Shown: in pieces, positions 9,101 through 16,623 of the stretch
How the letters are laid out: every line of letters begins with the position of its first letter
Position numbering within the stretch: position 1 is the stretch's first letter
NCBI RefSeq assembly: GCF_035277725.1
Contig: NZ_DATEJY010000114.1
Coordinates: forward strand, 1 to 38,069
Direction: 5' to 3'
DNA length: 38,069 bases
DNA from: Dyella_B sp035277725
GTDB taxonomy: Bacteria > Pseudomonadota > Gammaproteobacteria > Xanthomonadales > Rhodanobacteraceae
Made by a program: the position numbers and the translations under genes
The notes under the pieces: generated by a model
What the model was told of the DNA's origin: nothing
The model's input: only the letters and a program-made list of their open reading frames with translations
The model's database searches: none

Positions 9101-12100
9101 TCAGCGGCTGCTCGGTGATGGGGATTTCCTTGAGCTTGGATTCGTATTTGTAGACACCCGAATCCTGCTTGGTCAGCACGGAGACGTAGCGGCGTTCGAT
9201 CAGCTGCGCCTTGAGACCATCGAGCTTGATCGATTTTGCTTGAGGATCGATCGCCACCAGGCGCACTTTGCGCACGGCGTTGCGGCTGACGTAATCCAGA
9301 TCGTCCTCGCTGCGATAGCCGATCAGCCAATCGTTGCTCGATACCAGCGATTGCGTGGCAGCTGCGACGCTGCGACCGCCTTCGGGCTCGTGCGCCTTGA
9401 CCAGGAAGTAGAGCTGATAGGTGGCATCGGCATACTTCTTCAGATCAAGATCGAATTCGGCATGACCCTTGTCGTCGGTCTTGCCGTCTTGCAGGTTTTC
9501 CTCGTAACCGTCCTTCGCACGTCGAACGTCAAAGAAGTGATAGTCAGGCCAGCTATGGAACGAGGGCCATGCCGGGCGCAACGTGAGCGAGGCTTCCACG
9601 CGGCGATCCGCGGCCGGCGTCCCGAACAGGTTTTGCGCATCGACCAGGCCCTTGAGTCCATCGGGTTTCACCCAACCTTCGGCGACCTGGCTGGACAGCT
9701 TGGCGCTGACCTTCATGCGGTCGGGCTGGAATTCCTTCACTTGCACGGTGGTGCTGCCGATCTGCGTATCGGCATTGCCGTCGCGCACGATGTACAGATT
9801 CACCGTCCACGTGCCGGTCGGTGCGGTTTCCGCCGTGGTATAGGTGAGTTCGCCGAAACCGGAATTGTCCATCGTCAACGGCACCTGCTTCACCGTGACG
9901 CCGCGCGGATCGACCACCTGGGCTTGCAGTGGAATGCCCGCGACGTTGCGCAGCCAGCTGGCCGCCCTCACGATCAGGCCGATATGCATGTCGTCGCCCG
10001 GACGATAGATGCCGCGGTCGGAGAAGAGGTAAGCGGACAGCGTGCCGGGATTGACCGAACTAGCATCGCCGCCGATATCGAAGCGCGAGTAATCCAGTTG
10101 CCGGTCGCTGCCGCCGATCGGCAGGAACGAAAGATCATCCGCCTTTTTCACCACGTACATCGCCGGACGCTTGTCGCGATCCAATCCCTTGAAGGTAGGG
10201 AAATGCACATCGCCGTCGGCGCCGGTGTCCTGCGTAAACAGCGTCTGGCCATTGACTGCCAGCACGGACACGGTGGCACCCGCCACCGGCTGGCCGGTGT
10301 GGATGGATTGCACGAACACATCCTGACTGCCATCCAGCGCGCGCTTCACCAGCATGCCCAGGTCAGTGACGACGATCAGGCGGCTGTCTTGCGCGTTGGA
10401 GGTGTCTTCGCTGTCGGATGCGTCGCTTGAAGCATCGGCGGACGCCGTGTTGTCATCGTCATCCGGCTTGGCACCCGCTGGCGGCGGCGCGATGCCCTGT
10501 TTGGCCAGCGCCTTGGCCTTGGCCGCATCTTCGGCCTGCTGCTTGGCTTGCGCGGGATCGAAATCGTAGAGATGCAGCAGGAACACGCCGCGCTTGCCGG
10601 ATTGCAGGTACTGCCCAAGATCCACGCCCTCGTAGTGCGCGTGCGCGGGATCGCCGGTGGGAAATGCACGCTTCATCTCGAAGCGGTCGACGATGTGCTC
10701 TTCGCCGAAGTCATACGGCAATTGCGGATGCTTGTAGTCGCCCTGGTTGAGGCTGACCAGGTGCTGCAACTGATCCGGCAATACACGGCCGATGACCAGG
10801 CGCATGCCGGTCATGTTGCGCGATACCACCGAGACGCGCTTGCTGCCGCTCATGGAAAGCAGCGAGCCATCGGCCATGAAACGCAACAGTTTCGGGTAAT
10901 CGGGCACGGTCATCACCGCGCTCGCCGGAGCGCCCAGCACGTAGCCGCCGAAGGATTTCAGGCCCTTGCCGATGCGCACGTAGATACGCTGGCCGGGATC
11001 GGCGTGGAACTTGAAGCTTTGCAGCTCCTGGTAGTCGTTTTCCGTGGGCACGACTTCGAGCGGCAACGGCTTGGCCTTGCGCAGGATGTCTTCACCGACC
11101 TCGCCTTCGCTCCAGGGATAGTTGGCTTGCCCCTGGTTGTCGTCGCTTTCGTTGTCGTCGTCGCCCGCTTGCTTGGCGACGTGCGGCTTGCGCGCCGGCA
11201 GCACCCACGCATGCACCAGCGAGGCCAGCTCGCTATCGCGCACGGCGCCGCTGAGATTGACCACCATCACCTGTTCGGGCTCGTATTTGTCGTTGTCGAC
11301 CAGGGTGGGGCTGATGTCCTTGACGGTGAGGCTATACAGGCCCGGCACGCGCACGCCGGTCTGCAGCTTGTCGTCGGTACCGTTGCCGCCGCGCGAACTG
11401 CGCACGCCGCTGTCGAGCGTGAGCGATACCGCGCCGTCATCGCGCGGCAGGGCAAGCGGCTGCGAATGAATCCATGCATGCAGCTTGTTGGGATCGTAAG
11501 TGACGCTGAATTTCAGCGGCGTCGATGAGGTATCCCCCTGCCCTTGCAGACTCAGCGCGATGCGCTTTTCAAACTGCGCTGGATCGACGGGGTAGTTGAA
11601 GTCCATCTGGATGATGGTTTTCTTGGCGGTGGGATCCTGGGGGTCCTGATAGAACTCGCCTTTGCCCAGCGTCGCCTTGAAGGGTTGGGTATCGAAGTCG
11701 ACATGATCGTCCGCCATCAGCACGTGGTGGGCGAAAGCCTTGGGGATATCGAAGCGGATTTTGTAGTGCTGCCCCACCGGCCAGTCGGCGGCCGGGGTGA
11801 AACGCAGGGTCTTATCGTCCACCCACGTCCACTGGCCGTTCGCTTGCGGTTGCATCGCAATGCCATCGGTGACGGGCTTGCCAACCAGCTCGATCGGCGC
11901 GGCCGAGGCGGAAAAGACCAGCTCCAGCGGATGGATGCTGAGCGGCTGCTTGGTGTAATCGCTGATATCCGGCGCGTTGACCGTCCAGGTGATGCGTACC
12001 GGTTCATGCGGCCGTGGCCGATGCTTGTACCAGTGCCAGCCGAACCATCCACCGCCTGCCATCACCGCTACGGCAGCGGCGATGCCCAACGAGTGCAGCG

Positions 12101-12242
12101 GGCGGCGCCGCACCACATGCATCCATCCCGGCGCAGACCAGTTCACCTGGCCGACCAGTGGGCTGAGCAGCCACCCCAGCGCGGCCAAGACACCGCGCAG
12201 CAAACGCACCGGGAGTAAAAGCAGAAACCGCAGCAAATCCAT
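6159..12242 (-). CDS. membrane-anchored alpha-2-macroglobulin
   Basis: A 2027-residue bacterial alpha-2-macroglobulin, a periplasmic protease trap. The thioester motif CSEQ is present at Cys1521 (context YQHYCSEQVVS), so covalent capture of proteases should work. The N-terminus has no lipobox; a hydrophobic stretch at about 5-30 and a transmembrane segment at about 51-71 (LGIAAAVAVMAGGGW) point to an inner-membrane anchor, unlike the lipoprotein YfhM of E. coli. Macroglobulin domains fill residues 90-1350 and the thioester/helical domain follows. Three low-complexity acidic or Asn/Ser-rich inserts lie near 360-373, 590-620 and 1920-1945. It is longer than E. coli YfhM (about 1650). It is the first gene of a pair with pbpC. 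Confidence 0.95.
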   Translation of the reverse strand: MDLLRFLLLLPVRLLRGVLAALGWLLSPLVGQVNWSAPGWMHVVRRRPLHSLGIAAAVAVMAGGGWFGWHWYKHRPRPHEPVRITWTVNAPDISDYTKQPLSIHPLELVFSASAAPIELVGKPVTDGIAMQPQANGQWTWVDDKTLRFTPAADWPVGQHYKIRFDIPKAFAHHVLMADDHVDFDTQPFKATLGKGEFYQDPQDPTAKKTIIQMDFNYPVDPAQFEKRIALSLQGQGDTSSTPLKFSVTYDPNKLHAWIHSQPLALPRDDGAVSLTLDSGVRSSRGGNGTDDKLQTGVRVPGLYSLTVKDISPTLVDNDKYEPEQVMVVNLSGAVRDSELASLVHAWVLPARKPHVAKQAGDDDNESDDNQGQANYPWSEGEVGEDILRKAKPLPLEVVPTENDYQELQSFKFHADPGQRIYVRIGKGLKSFGGYVLGAPASAVMTVPDYPKLLRFMADGSLLSMSGSKRVSVVSRNMTGMRLVIGRVLPDQLQHLVSLNQGDYKHPQLPYDFGEEHIVDRFEMKRAFPTGDPAHAHYEGVDLGQYLQSGKRGVFLLHLYDFDPAQAKQQAEDAAKAKALAKQGIAPPPAGAKPDDDDNTASADASSDASDSEDTSNAQDSRLIVVTDLGMLVKRALDGSQDVFVQSIHTGQPVAGATVSVLAVNGQTLFTQDTGADGDVHFPTFKGLDRDKRPAMYVVKKADDLSFLPIGGSDRQLDYSRFDIGGDASSVNPGTLSAYLFSDRGIYRPGDDMHIGLIVRAASWLRNVAGIPLQAQVVDPRGVTVKQVPLTMDNSGFGELTYTTAETAPTGTWTVNLYIVRDGNADTQIGSTTVQVKEFQPDRMKVSAKLSSQVAEGWVKPDGLKGLVDAQNLFGTPAADRRVEASLTLRPAWPSFHSWPDYHFFDVRRAKDGYEENLQDGKTDDKGHAEFDLDLKKYADATYQLYFLVKAHEPEGGRSVAAATQSLVSSNDWLIGYRSEDDLDYVSRNAVRKVRLVAIDPQAKSIKLDGLKAQLIERRYVSVLTKQDSGVYKYESKLKEIPITEQPLSLAAGGMDYTLPTDKPGNYALVILRGSDRVEVNRVSYSVAGDANVSRSLDRNAELQLTLDKADYNPGDTVSISVHAPYVGSGLITIERDQVYAHAWFHADTTSSVQQITIPKDFEGNGYINVQFIRDPSSDEIFMSPLSYGVVPFSVNLDARRDAVKVDSPALVKPGDNVTFHLHADHPAKAVVFAVDEGILQVARYKLGDPLKFFFRKKMLEVQTSQILDLILPDFEKLMALAAAPGGDADAAISRQLNPFKRKRDKPVVYWSGIVDVDGDKDFTYTVPDYFNGKLRVMAVAVSPDRVGTFEGATTVRGDFVLSPNVPTTLAPGDEVEVSVGVANNLAGLGGKQVPVAVSLQTGPQLQVVGAATQTINLAEMHEGVVKFRVKAMDKLGSGHLAFTAAYNGKLAHQAVDVSVRPAAAYRTQVDLGQVFTRSQAEVSPLRQMYDAYAARDAAFSPLPIVLAQGITSYLVNYQHYCSEQVVSMAMPRLIVSKWPQVPVFAHALQPAFGGEDAKKISNQEALGKLVDVLHSRQNSAGGFGLWSATPDAQPFVSDYAMNFLLEARDRGSAVPQDMLDAGNKYLQQLAANDGMDSLDLLRQRAYAAYLLTRQGNVTTNALASIQRRLQEAYPKVWKNDLAAAWLAASYKLLKQDDEANRLMAGPEQVLARSKSDEAYSYGYYYDPLVRDASVLYLLSKHFPERAKALPARVFENIAWPLAHDYYNTLSSSMTILALDSYAGQTGGELDKLSIQEVHADGSAKLISSIQGNLLQAGSWDAAATKLRFVNQSELPAWRIASQSGYDRVQPDKAIANGLEIIREYTDAQGKPLDTVNLGEEIDVHVKIRATGSDAVGDVAIVDLLPGGFEPVIEPPPAVDAAQNSDSSANDNSSDGNSQDSNTSAPPAWRSPIGLSQSTWQPEYADIREDRVVIYGEATPDVREFVYRIRATNAGTFVVPPAYAESMYERTLQARSAGGKSLKVMEKP

Positions 12243-12454
12243 AATGCCATCCCATGTTCAATCCGTTAGGCAACCCGGCGGGCAAGCCCACCGGGCATTC
12301 TTCAATTCGCGGGGATGCCTTATGCCGCAGGCATAAAGCGGGTGAGAACAGGATTTCCCCATGCATAGGCTGCCGTAAGGAGATGGCAGCTTGCGGTCAG
12401 GATTCTGGCACGATTCGGTGACGGCGTGGCAGTTCGGCGGCGACTAGATCAACC
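12243..12454. other. intergenic region upstream of the alpha-2-macroglobulin gene
   Basis: No gene is supported here. It holds two small palindromes: a stem CCCGGCGGG / CCCACCGGG with one mismatch at 12274-12295, and a perfect 7-bp stem TTATGCC / GGCATAA at 12320-12336. Neither is followed by a T-run, so they are not intrinsic terminators. The promoter of the alpha-2-macroglobulin gene should lie here; I could not pick it with confidence. Confidence 0.5.
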
Positions 12455-12518
12455 GTAGGCTGGGATGGAATCCCAGCATGGATGGATATGGCGATGCTGG
12501 GATTTCATCCCAGCCTAC
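12455..12518. repeat. REP pair (GTAG-type)
   Basis: Inverted copies at 12455-12477 and 12496-12518 with GTAG and CTAC flanks; the left loop reads GGA and the right TTC, so the two copies are not identical. The pair ends 5 bases after the stop codon of the beta-propeller gene. Confidence 0.9.
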
Positions 12519-12523
12519 GTGCA

Positions 12524-13156
12524 TCATTTGGGTCGCGCGATAACCCTTACTTTTCCGCTTTTTCCGCCGCCGCAGAAAAACCGGTCGCCGCCGTCGGATT
12601 CGAGTCCGGACACACCCATGCCGGCGGGCATGTCGAGTTGTTCCAACACTTCGCCGGTTTGTGGATCGACGCGCCGCACTTCGCTCTCGTCGCCCTCCCA
12701 CGTGGCATGCCATAACTCGCCATCGCTCCAGGTAACGCCGGTAACGAAGCGATTGAACTGGATGGTGTTGAGCACGGTGCCGGTGTCGGGATCGATGCGA
12801 TGGATCTTCCGTTCCCGGTATTCGCCAACCCATAGTGAGCCTTCGGCCCAGGCAAGGCCGGAGTCGCCGCCATGACCAGGCGCCGGAATGGTGGCGAGCA
12901 CCTGGCCGCTCTTCGGATCGATTTTCTGGATGCGGTCTTCGGCAATCTGAAACAAGTGCTGGCCGTCGAAAGCCGTGCCTGCATGTGCTGCGATGTCCAT
13001 GGAGCGCACCAGCTCTCCGCTATCCGGATCGAGCGCATTGAGCTTGTCGCCGGAGGCAAACCACAGATGCTCGCCGTCGTAGGTCACGCCAGCCACCTGA
13101 TCGATGCCAGGAAATGGACCGTACTCACGGATGACTTGGGCGGGGGATCGTTTCAT
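12524..13156 (-). CDS. beta-propeller protein, glutamine-cyclotransferase-like
   Basis: A 210-residue protein built from about five repeats of roughly 40 residues, each with a pattern such as GVTYDGEHLWFASGDKLNALDPDSGELV, FDGQHLFQIAEDRIQKIDPKSGQVL, WAEGSLWVGEYRERKIHRIDPDTGTVL and WSDGELWHATWEGDESEVRRVDPQTGEVL. This is the blade repeat of the Vgb/glutaminyl-peptide cyclotransferase/SMP-30-like propellers. There is no signal peptide, so a cytoplasmic role is likely. No catalytic residues can be assigned, and a true cyclotransferase activity is doubtful. It follows the regulator gene at 13190-14410 after 33 bases in the same direction and may share its transcript. Confidence 0.85.
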   Translation of the reverse strand: MKRSPAQVIREYGPFPGIDQVAGVTYDGEHLWFASGDKLNALDPDSGELVRSMDIAAHAGTAFDGQHLFQIAEDRIQKIDPKSGQVLATIPAPGHGGDSGLAWAEGSLWVGEYRERKIHRIDPDTGTVLNTIQFNRFVTGVTWSDGELWHATWEGDESEVRRVDPQTGEVLEQLDMPAGMGVSGLESDGGDRFFCGGGKSGKVRVIARPK

Positions 13157-13189
13157 GTCGTGAGTCCTGATGGATGGATGGCAGTCATC

Positions 13190-14410
13190 CTAATCACCGG
13201 GCAGCGGACCGGGGAGTAACAAAATCGACGGAAAATCCGGTACCGGCGGTGTCATCCAGCGACGTGCCGGTCCGCGGCCGAACGACTGCACCTTGCCACT
13301 TGCGGCCAGCGATTCGAGCGCACGCTGCACGGTGCGAGGGCTGGCGCCCAAAGCCATGGACAAGGCGGAACTCGACCATGACTCGCCGTCTGCAAGCAAG
13401 GCGAGTACGGCGGCATGCCGTTCTTCGGTCGGTGGCGCCAGTACGACGACGTCGCTTGCATGATGCGGCGTTATCGCGAAGCCTCGCTCGGTCGCGCTTA
13501 TCTCGGCCATCGGTCGCAACATGGCACGCAATCGGCCCATTTCGACACGCAAGCGTGCGCGGTGCGATTCATCGGCATGCCTGGTGCGAAAGGCGTCGGC
13601 GATAAGCTGGCTTCTCGATACGTCGGCAGGCCAGGCTTGCGCCAGCTGACGCAACAGCGCGAACAAGATGGAACGTGTCGCCAGCGAGATGACGGTGTTG
13701 TCGACATGCACGACGTGACGGCATGCATCCACGACGAAGGCCGGTGACGCCAGCAGCGTTTCGACATCTTCCAAGCGCAGCAAGCGTTCTTCGCCGCGTG
13801 CGATCAAGCGGGCAGCCGGAGCATCCAATAGCCGCGATGCACTTTCGACTTCCGCCATCAACGCTGGAATCTTCGCCACGTGCGCAGCATGCCCTGCCCG
13901 CGCCAGCGCAGCGCGCGCACGCTTTGTTTGCAGGCACCGAATCGCCATACCTGCCACGACAAGTTCATGCGCGGCGCGTGATGCAGGCGGAAACGGTGAG
14001 GGATCGAGTTCTGCGAGCATGCGTTCGGCGTCATCGATGCGGCCAAGCAGGAGCAAGCGCCGAATTTCGATAGTGCGCGCATGCGCGGCATTGATGCGGT
14101 CGCCATGCGATTGCAGCGTGGCACGTGCCGTTTCGAGCGCCTTGACTGGCCAACTCAAATCGCGCGACACGAGGGCAATTTCGGCTTCGGCAACGATGCA
14201 TCGGGCTCTTGCTACAGCCTCTTTCGGACCGAAGCGGCGTGCAGCACTTCGCAGCAGCGCCTTCGCGCGAACGAAATCGCCGAGCTGCGCCATGGCGATG
14301 CCTCGCAACGCAAGGCCGGGCGCATCCTCGCGCAGGGCAACCCGCTTCAGGGCGCCAAGGGGATCACCAATGGCGAGTGCACGCGCGGCTGCGGTGATCA
14401 GTGAGTCCAT
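13190..14410 (-). CDS. transcriptional regulator with helical repeats and two winged-helix domains
   Basis: A 406-residue protein starting MDSLITAAARALAIGD. Residues 1-200 are alpha-helical, Ala/Arg-rich, like TPR-type repeats. Residues about 225-315 resemble an OmpR/PhoB winged helix: LATRSILFALLRQLAQAWPADVSRSQLIADAF, a basic recognition segment RARLRVEMGRLRAML, and the ATERGFAI hairpin. Residues about 330-385 form a second, DeoR-like winged helix (SSSALSMALGASPRTVQRALESLAASGKV). This is the reverse of SARP-type regulators, where the winged helix is N-terminal. It is divergent from the DUF899 gene at 14784 and may control it; that is inference. The frame is open to 14515, but the extra 35 residues run into a palindromic element, so 14410 is chosen. 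Confidence 0.8.
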   Translation of the reverse strand: MDSLITAAARALAIGDPLGALKRVALREDAPGLALRGIAMAQLGDFVRAKALLRSAARRFGPKEAVARARCIVAEAEIALVSRDLSWPVKALETARATLQSHGDRINAAHARTIEIRRLLLLGRIDDAERMLAELDPSPFPPASRAAHELVVAGMAIRCLQTKRARAALARAGHAAHVAKIPALMAEVESASRLLDAPAARLIARGEERLLRLEDVETLLASPAFVVDACRHVVHVDNTVISLATRSILFALLRQLAQAWPADVSRSQLIADAFRTRHADESHRARLRVEMGRLRAMLRPMAEISATERGFAITPHHASDVVVLAPPTEERHAAVLALLADGESWSSSALSMALGASPRTVQRALESLAASGKVQSFGRGPARRWMTPPVPDFPSILLLPGPLPGD

Positions 14411-14480
14411 AAGAACCTGTTTAGAGTCACTGCGTCGTTTGCCTGGTGGCTGAGCGGCGGTCAGGTGGTTGTGCGGGGGC

Positions 14481-14647
14481 TTTAAGGCAACACTGATTAA
14501 GTATCGCGCCGTCACCCGCCCTGTCTGTCCGCATGCCTTCGGTCCGTCGTCTCGACAGACAACCAGTCTGCCTTCGCCGACGGCCCTGTGCCCTGCGAAC
14601 AGACAGGGCGGGTGACGACGGCGATACTTAATCAGTGTTGCCTTAAA
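14481..14647. mobile_element. MITE-like palindromic element, 167 bp
   Basis: Arms of 48 and 49 bases at 14481-14528 and 14599-14647 are inverted copies that differ only at a one-base gap and neighbouring substitutions near GCGCC/GCCGTC. The arms begin TTTAAGGCAACACTGATTAA. The centre (about 70 bases) has further small hairpins. Just outside lie AACCTGTTTA (14414-14423) and the inverted TAAACAGGCTCT (about 14644-14655), which suggests a second, larger inverted-repeat element around it. It occupies the region between the divergent regulator and DUF899 genes. It encodes nothing. Confidence 0.8.
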
Positions 14648-14783
14648 CAGGCTCTAAAGATCGCGCCACACTTGTCACTCCCGCCCGTTCGGGACCTGGG
14701 CGTCAACTATAGCCCATGGCCGCGGAGCACCCGGCCGTGACCCACGACCAACGCATCAGGGCATTCGGAGAACGGAGTAGACC

Positions 14784-15551
14784 ATGACCACGCATACGAT
14801 CGGCACACGCGAAGAATGGCTGGCAGCGCGCATCGAGCTGCTCAAGGCGGAGAAAGAACTCACACACCGCAGCGATGAGCTGGCACGCCAGCGCCAAGCG
14901 TTGCCGTGGGTGCCTGTCAACAAGGGTTATCGCTTCGATACCGACGAGGGTGGCGCTTCACTAGCGGACCTGTTTCGCGAGCGCTCGCAATTGCTGGTGT
15001 ATCACTTCATGTTCGGTCCGGAGTTTGCGATGGGTTGCCCGTCCTGCTCAGCGATTGCCGATGGATTCAACGGTATCGCCACGCATCTGGCCCATCATGA
15101 CGTGATGCTGTGGGCGGTATCGCGCGCGCCGCTGGGGAAATTGCAGGCGTACAAACGGCGGCTGGGATGGACGTTTCCGTGGGCGTCTTCGCAAGGCGGC
15201 GATTTCAATTTCGATTTCACCGTCTCCATCACCGAGGAACAACAGCGCGAAGGCACCTACGAATACAACTATCAGCGCGGCGGGCATGCGATGGACGCGA
15301 CGACCGAATTTCCGCAAGTCGTCCTCGATCACGCGAAGGCAAGTGGAACGGATGCGCTGACCTATGTGCGAGAACGGCCTGGTGTGAGCGCGTTCGTGCT
15401 GGAGGATGGCGTTGTCTATCACACCTATTCGACGTACGCGCGCGGGTTGGATGACTTGTGGGGCATGTTCCAGTGGTTGGACCGTGCGCCGAAGGGACGT
15501 AATGAAACCGGGGTTTGGTGGCGGCGTCACGACGAATACGACAAGCGGTAA
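14784..15551 (+). CDS. DUF899 thioredoxin-like protein
   Basis: A 255-residue member of the DUF899 family, soluble and probably cytoplasmic. The N-terminus EEWLAARIELLKAEKELTHRSDELARQRQALPWVPV is the family signature, followed by the thioredoxin-like core LLVYHFMFGPEFAMGCPSCSAIADG with a CPSC pair at residues 85 and 88, and the ending GMFQWLDRAPKGRNE. The CxxC pair suggests a thiol or peroxide-handling role, but the family's reaction is not established. A ribosome binding site, GGAG, lies 7-8 bases before ATG 14784. The DUF2182 membrane protein gene follows on the same strand, and the regulator at 13190-14410 is divergent. Confidence 0.9.
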   Translation: MTTHTIGTREEWLAARIELLKAEKELTHRSDELARQRQALPWVPVNKGYRFDTDEGGASLADLFRERSQLLVYHFMFGPEFAMGCPSCSAIADGFNGIATHLAHHDVMLWAVSRAPLGKLQAYKRRLGWTFPWASSQGGDFNFDFTVSITEEQQREGTYEYNYQRGGHAMDATTEFPQVVLDHAKASGTDALTYVRERPGVSAFVLEDGVVYHTYSTYARGLDDLWGMFQWLDRAPKGRNETGVWWRRHDEYDKR

Positions 15552-15566
15552 GGCACTCCAGCCGTC

Positions 15567-15586
15567 GCCCCGGCGAGCGCCGGGGC
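15567..15586. repeat. GC-rich hairpin between DUF899 and DUF2182 genes
   Basis: An 8 to 9-bp perfect stem GCCCCGGCG / CGCCGGGGC with a minimal loop, 15 bases after the DUF899 stop. No T-run follows, so it may reduce rather than stop read-through into the next gene. It looks like a dispersed palindrome of the genus, but only one copy is in this window. Confidence 0.55.
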
Positions 15587-15715
15587 ACAGCGACTTTCCG
15601 GATATCCCAAGACCGCGGGTCCCAGCTTTCGCCAGTTCGATGGTATCGCCCCCGCATGTCGAAAACACGACCCCTGCTACGTCATCCCTATGAGACCTGC
15701 TGCATCGAGACAGCC

Positions 15716-16489
15716 ATGATCACCTCGCAGACTTCCGAACGGACCTTTTTCGCCGCTTCGGCGGCGATCTTCGCCACCAGTGCGGTGCTGACGATCGTCG
15801 GGTGCGCGTCCATGTCCCGCATGGATGCCATGCCGATGCCAGGCGGCTGGTCGATGTCGATGATGTGGATGCGCATGCCGGGCCAGACGTGGGGCGGTGC
15901 GACAGCGTCTTTCATCGCCATGTGGTGCGTGATGATGGCGGCGATGATGTTGCCGTCCTTGGTCCCCACGCTGCGACGCTATCGTCAGGCCATCAGAACA
16001 ACCGATGGCAGGCAGGCGGGGTGGCTGACCGTGTCGGTGGGTACAGGCTATTTTGCCGTATGGGCCGTGTTTGGAATGCTGGTCTTTCTGCTGGGCACCA
16101 CGTTTGCAGCAGCAGAAATGCAATGGCCGGCATTGGCGCGCAGCGTGCCACCGATGGCCAGCATGATCGTGATGGCCGCCGGCGCCGTGCAATTCACCCA
16201 CTGGAAAACCTGTCGTCTCGCGCGTTGTCGTGAAGCGTTGCGCGATACTCATGCACTGCCCCCACACGCCATGTCGGCGTGGGAGCAAGGCATGTATCTA
16301 GGACTGCATTGCTGCCTGAGCTGCGCCAATCTGACCGCAATTCAGTTGGTGATCGGTGTGATGGATCTGCGTGCCATGGCATTCGTGACAGTGGCGATCA
16401 CGGCCGAGCGACTGGTGCCCGCGAGCAAGCTGGTAGCGCAAGCGATTGGGCTTGCCGCGATCGGCGCGGGGCTGGTGCTGCTGGTTTGA
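15716..16489 (+). CDS. DUF2182 integral membrane protein
   Basis: A 257-residue polytopic membrane protein of the DUF2182 family (described as predicted metal-binding membrane proteins). Visible helices include residues about 10-30, 64-84 (FIAMWCVMMAAMMLPSLVPTL, the family's MMAAMMxPS motif), about 105-130, about 145-160 and the C-terminal helix. The conserved cysteine segment LGLHCCLSCANLTAIQLVIGVMDLRAMAF is present near 200-228, and the motif AERLVP follows. The start at 15716 (MITSQTSERTFF) is the first with family-like sequence; a frame open from 15515 overlaps the DUF899 gene and was not used. The pairing DUF899-DUF2182 recurs in proteobacteria; its substrate is unknown. Confidence 0.88.
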   Translation: MITSQTSERTFFAASAAIFATSAVLTIVGCASMSRMDAMPMPGGWSMSMMWMRMPGQTWGGATASFIAMWCVMMAAMMLPSLVPTLRRYRQAIRTTDGRQAGWLTVSVGTGYFAVWAVFGMLVFLLGTTFAAAEMQWPALARSVPPMASMIVMAAGAVQFTHWKTCRLARCREALRDTHALPPHAMSAWEQGMYLGLHCCLSCANLTAIQLVIGVMDLRAMAFVTVAITAERLVPASKLVAQAIGLAAIGAGLVLLV

Positions 16490-16498
16490 TTTGTCGAC

Positions 16499-16556
16499 GG
16501 GGACGAAATCCCAGCTTTGATTGACATGGTGGTGCTGGGATTTCGTCCCAGCCTAC
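16499..16556. repeat. REP pair, left copy decayed
   Basis: The right copy at 16534-16556 is intact (GCTGGGATTTCGTCCCAGCCTAC, shown by its stem GCTGGGAT/TCCCAGC); the left copy, about 16499-16515, retains only GGGACGAAATCCCAGC and lacks GTAG. It lies between the convergent DUF2182 and galU genes. Confidence 0.75.
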
Positions 16557-16572
16557 GGGCTCGGCTAGCCAT

Positions 16573-16607
16573 GGTGGGTTGGGGTTCGCACACGCTCACC
16601 CCAACCT
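16573..16607. repeat. second-class REP-like palindrome
   Basis: GGTTGGGGTTCG at 16578-16589 faces CACCCCAACC at 16598-16607. It matches the right half of the element at 1790-1872, so this second repeat class has at least two sites here. It ends 16 bases after the galU stop. Confidence 0.65.
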
Positions 16608-16623
16608 GCACATACGCGAACGC

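Noticed and set aside
7887..10430. An 847-residue open frame on the plus strand
   Set aside because: It lies opposite the alpha-2-macroglobulin gene; it is His/Arg-rich with no family motifs, the usual appearance of an antisense frame in GC-rich DNA.
14411..14515. N-terminal extension of the regulator frame
   Set aside because: It runs into the palindromic element and lacks similarity to the helical-repeat region.
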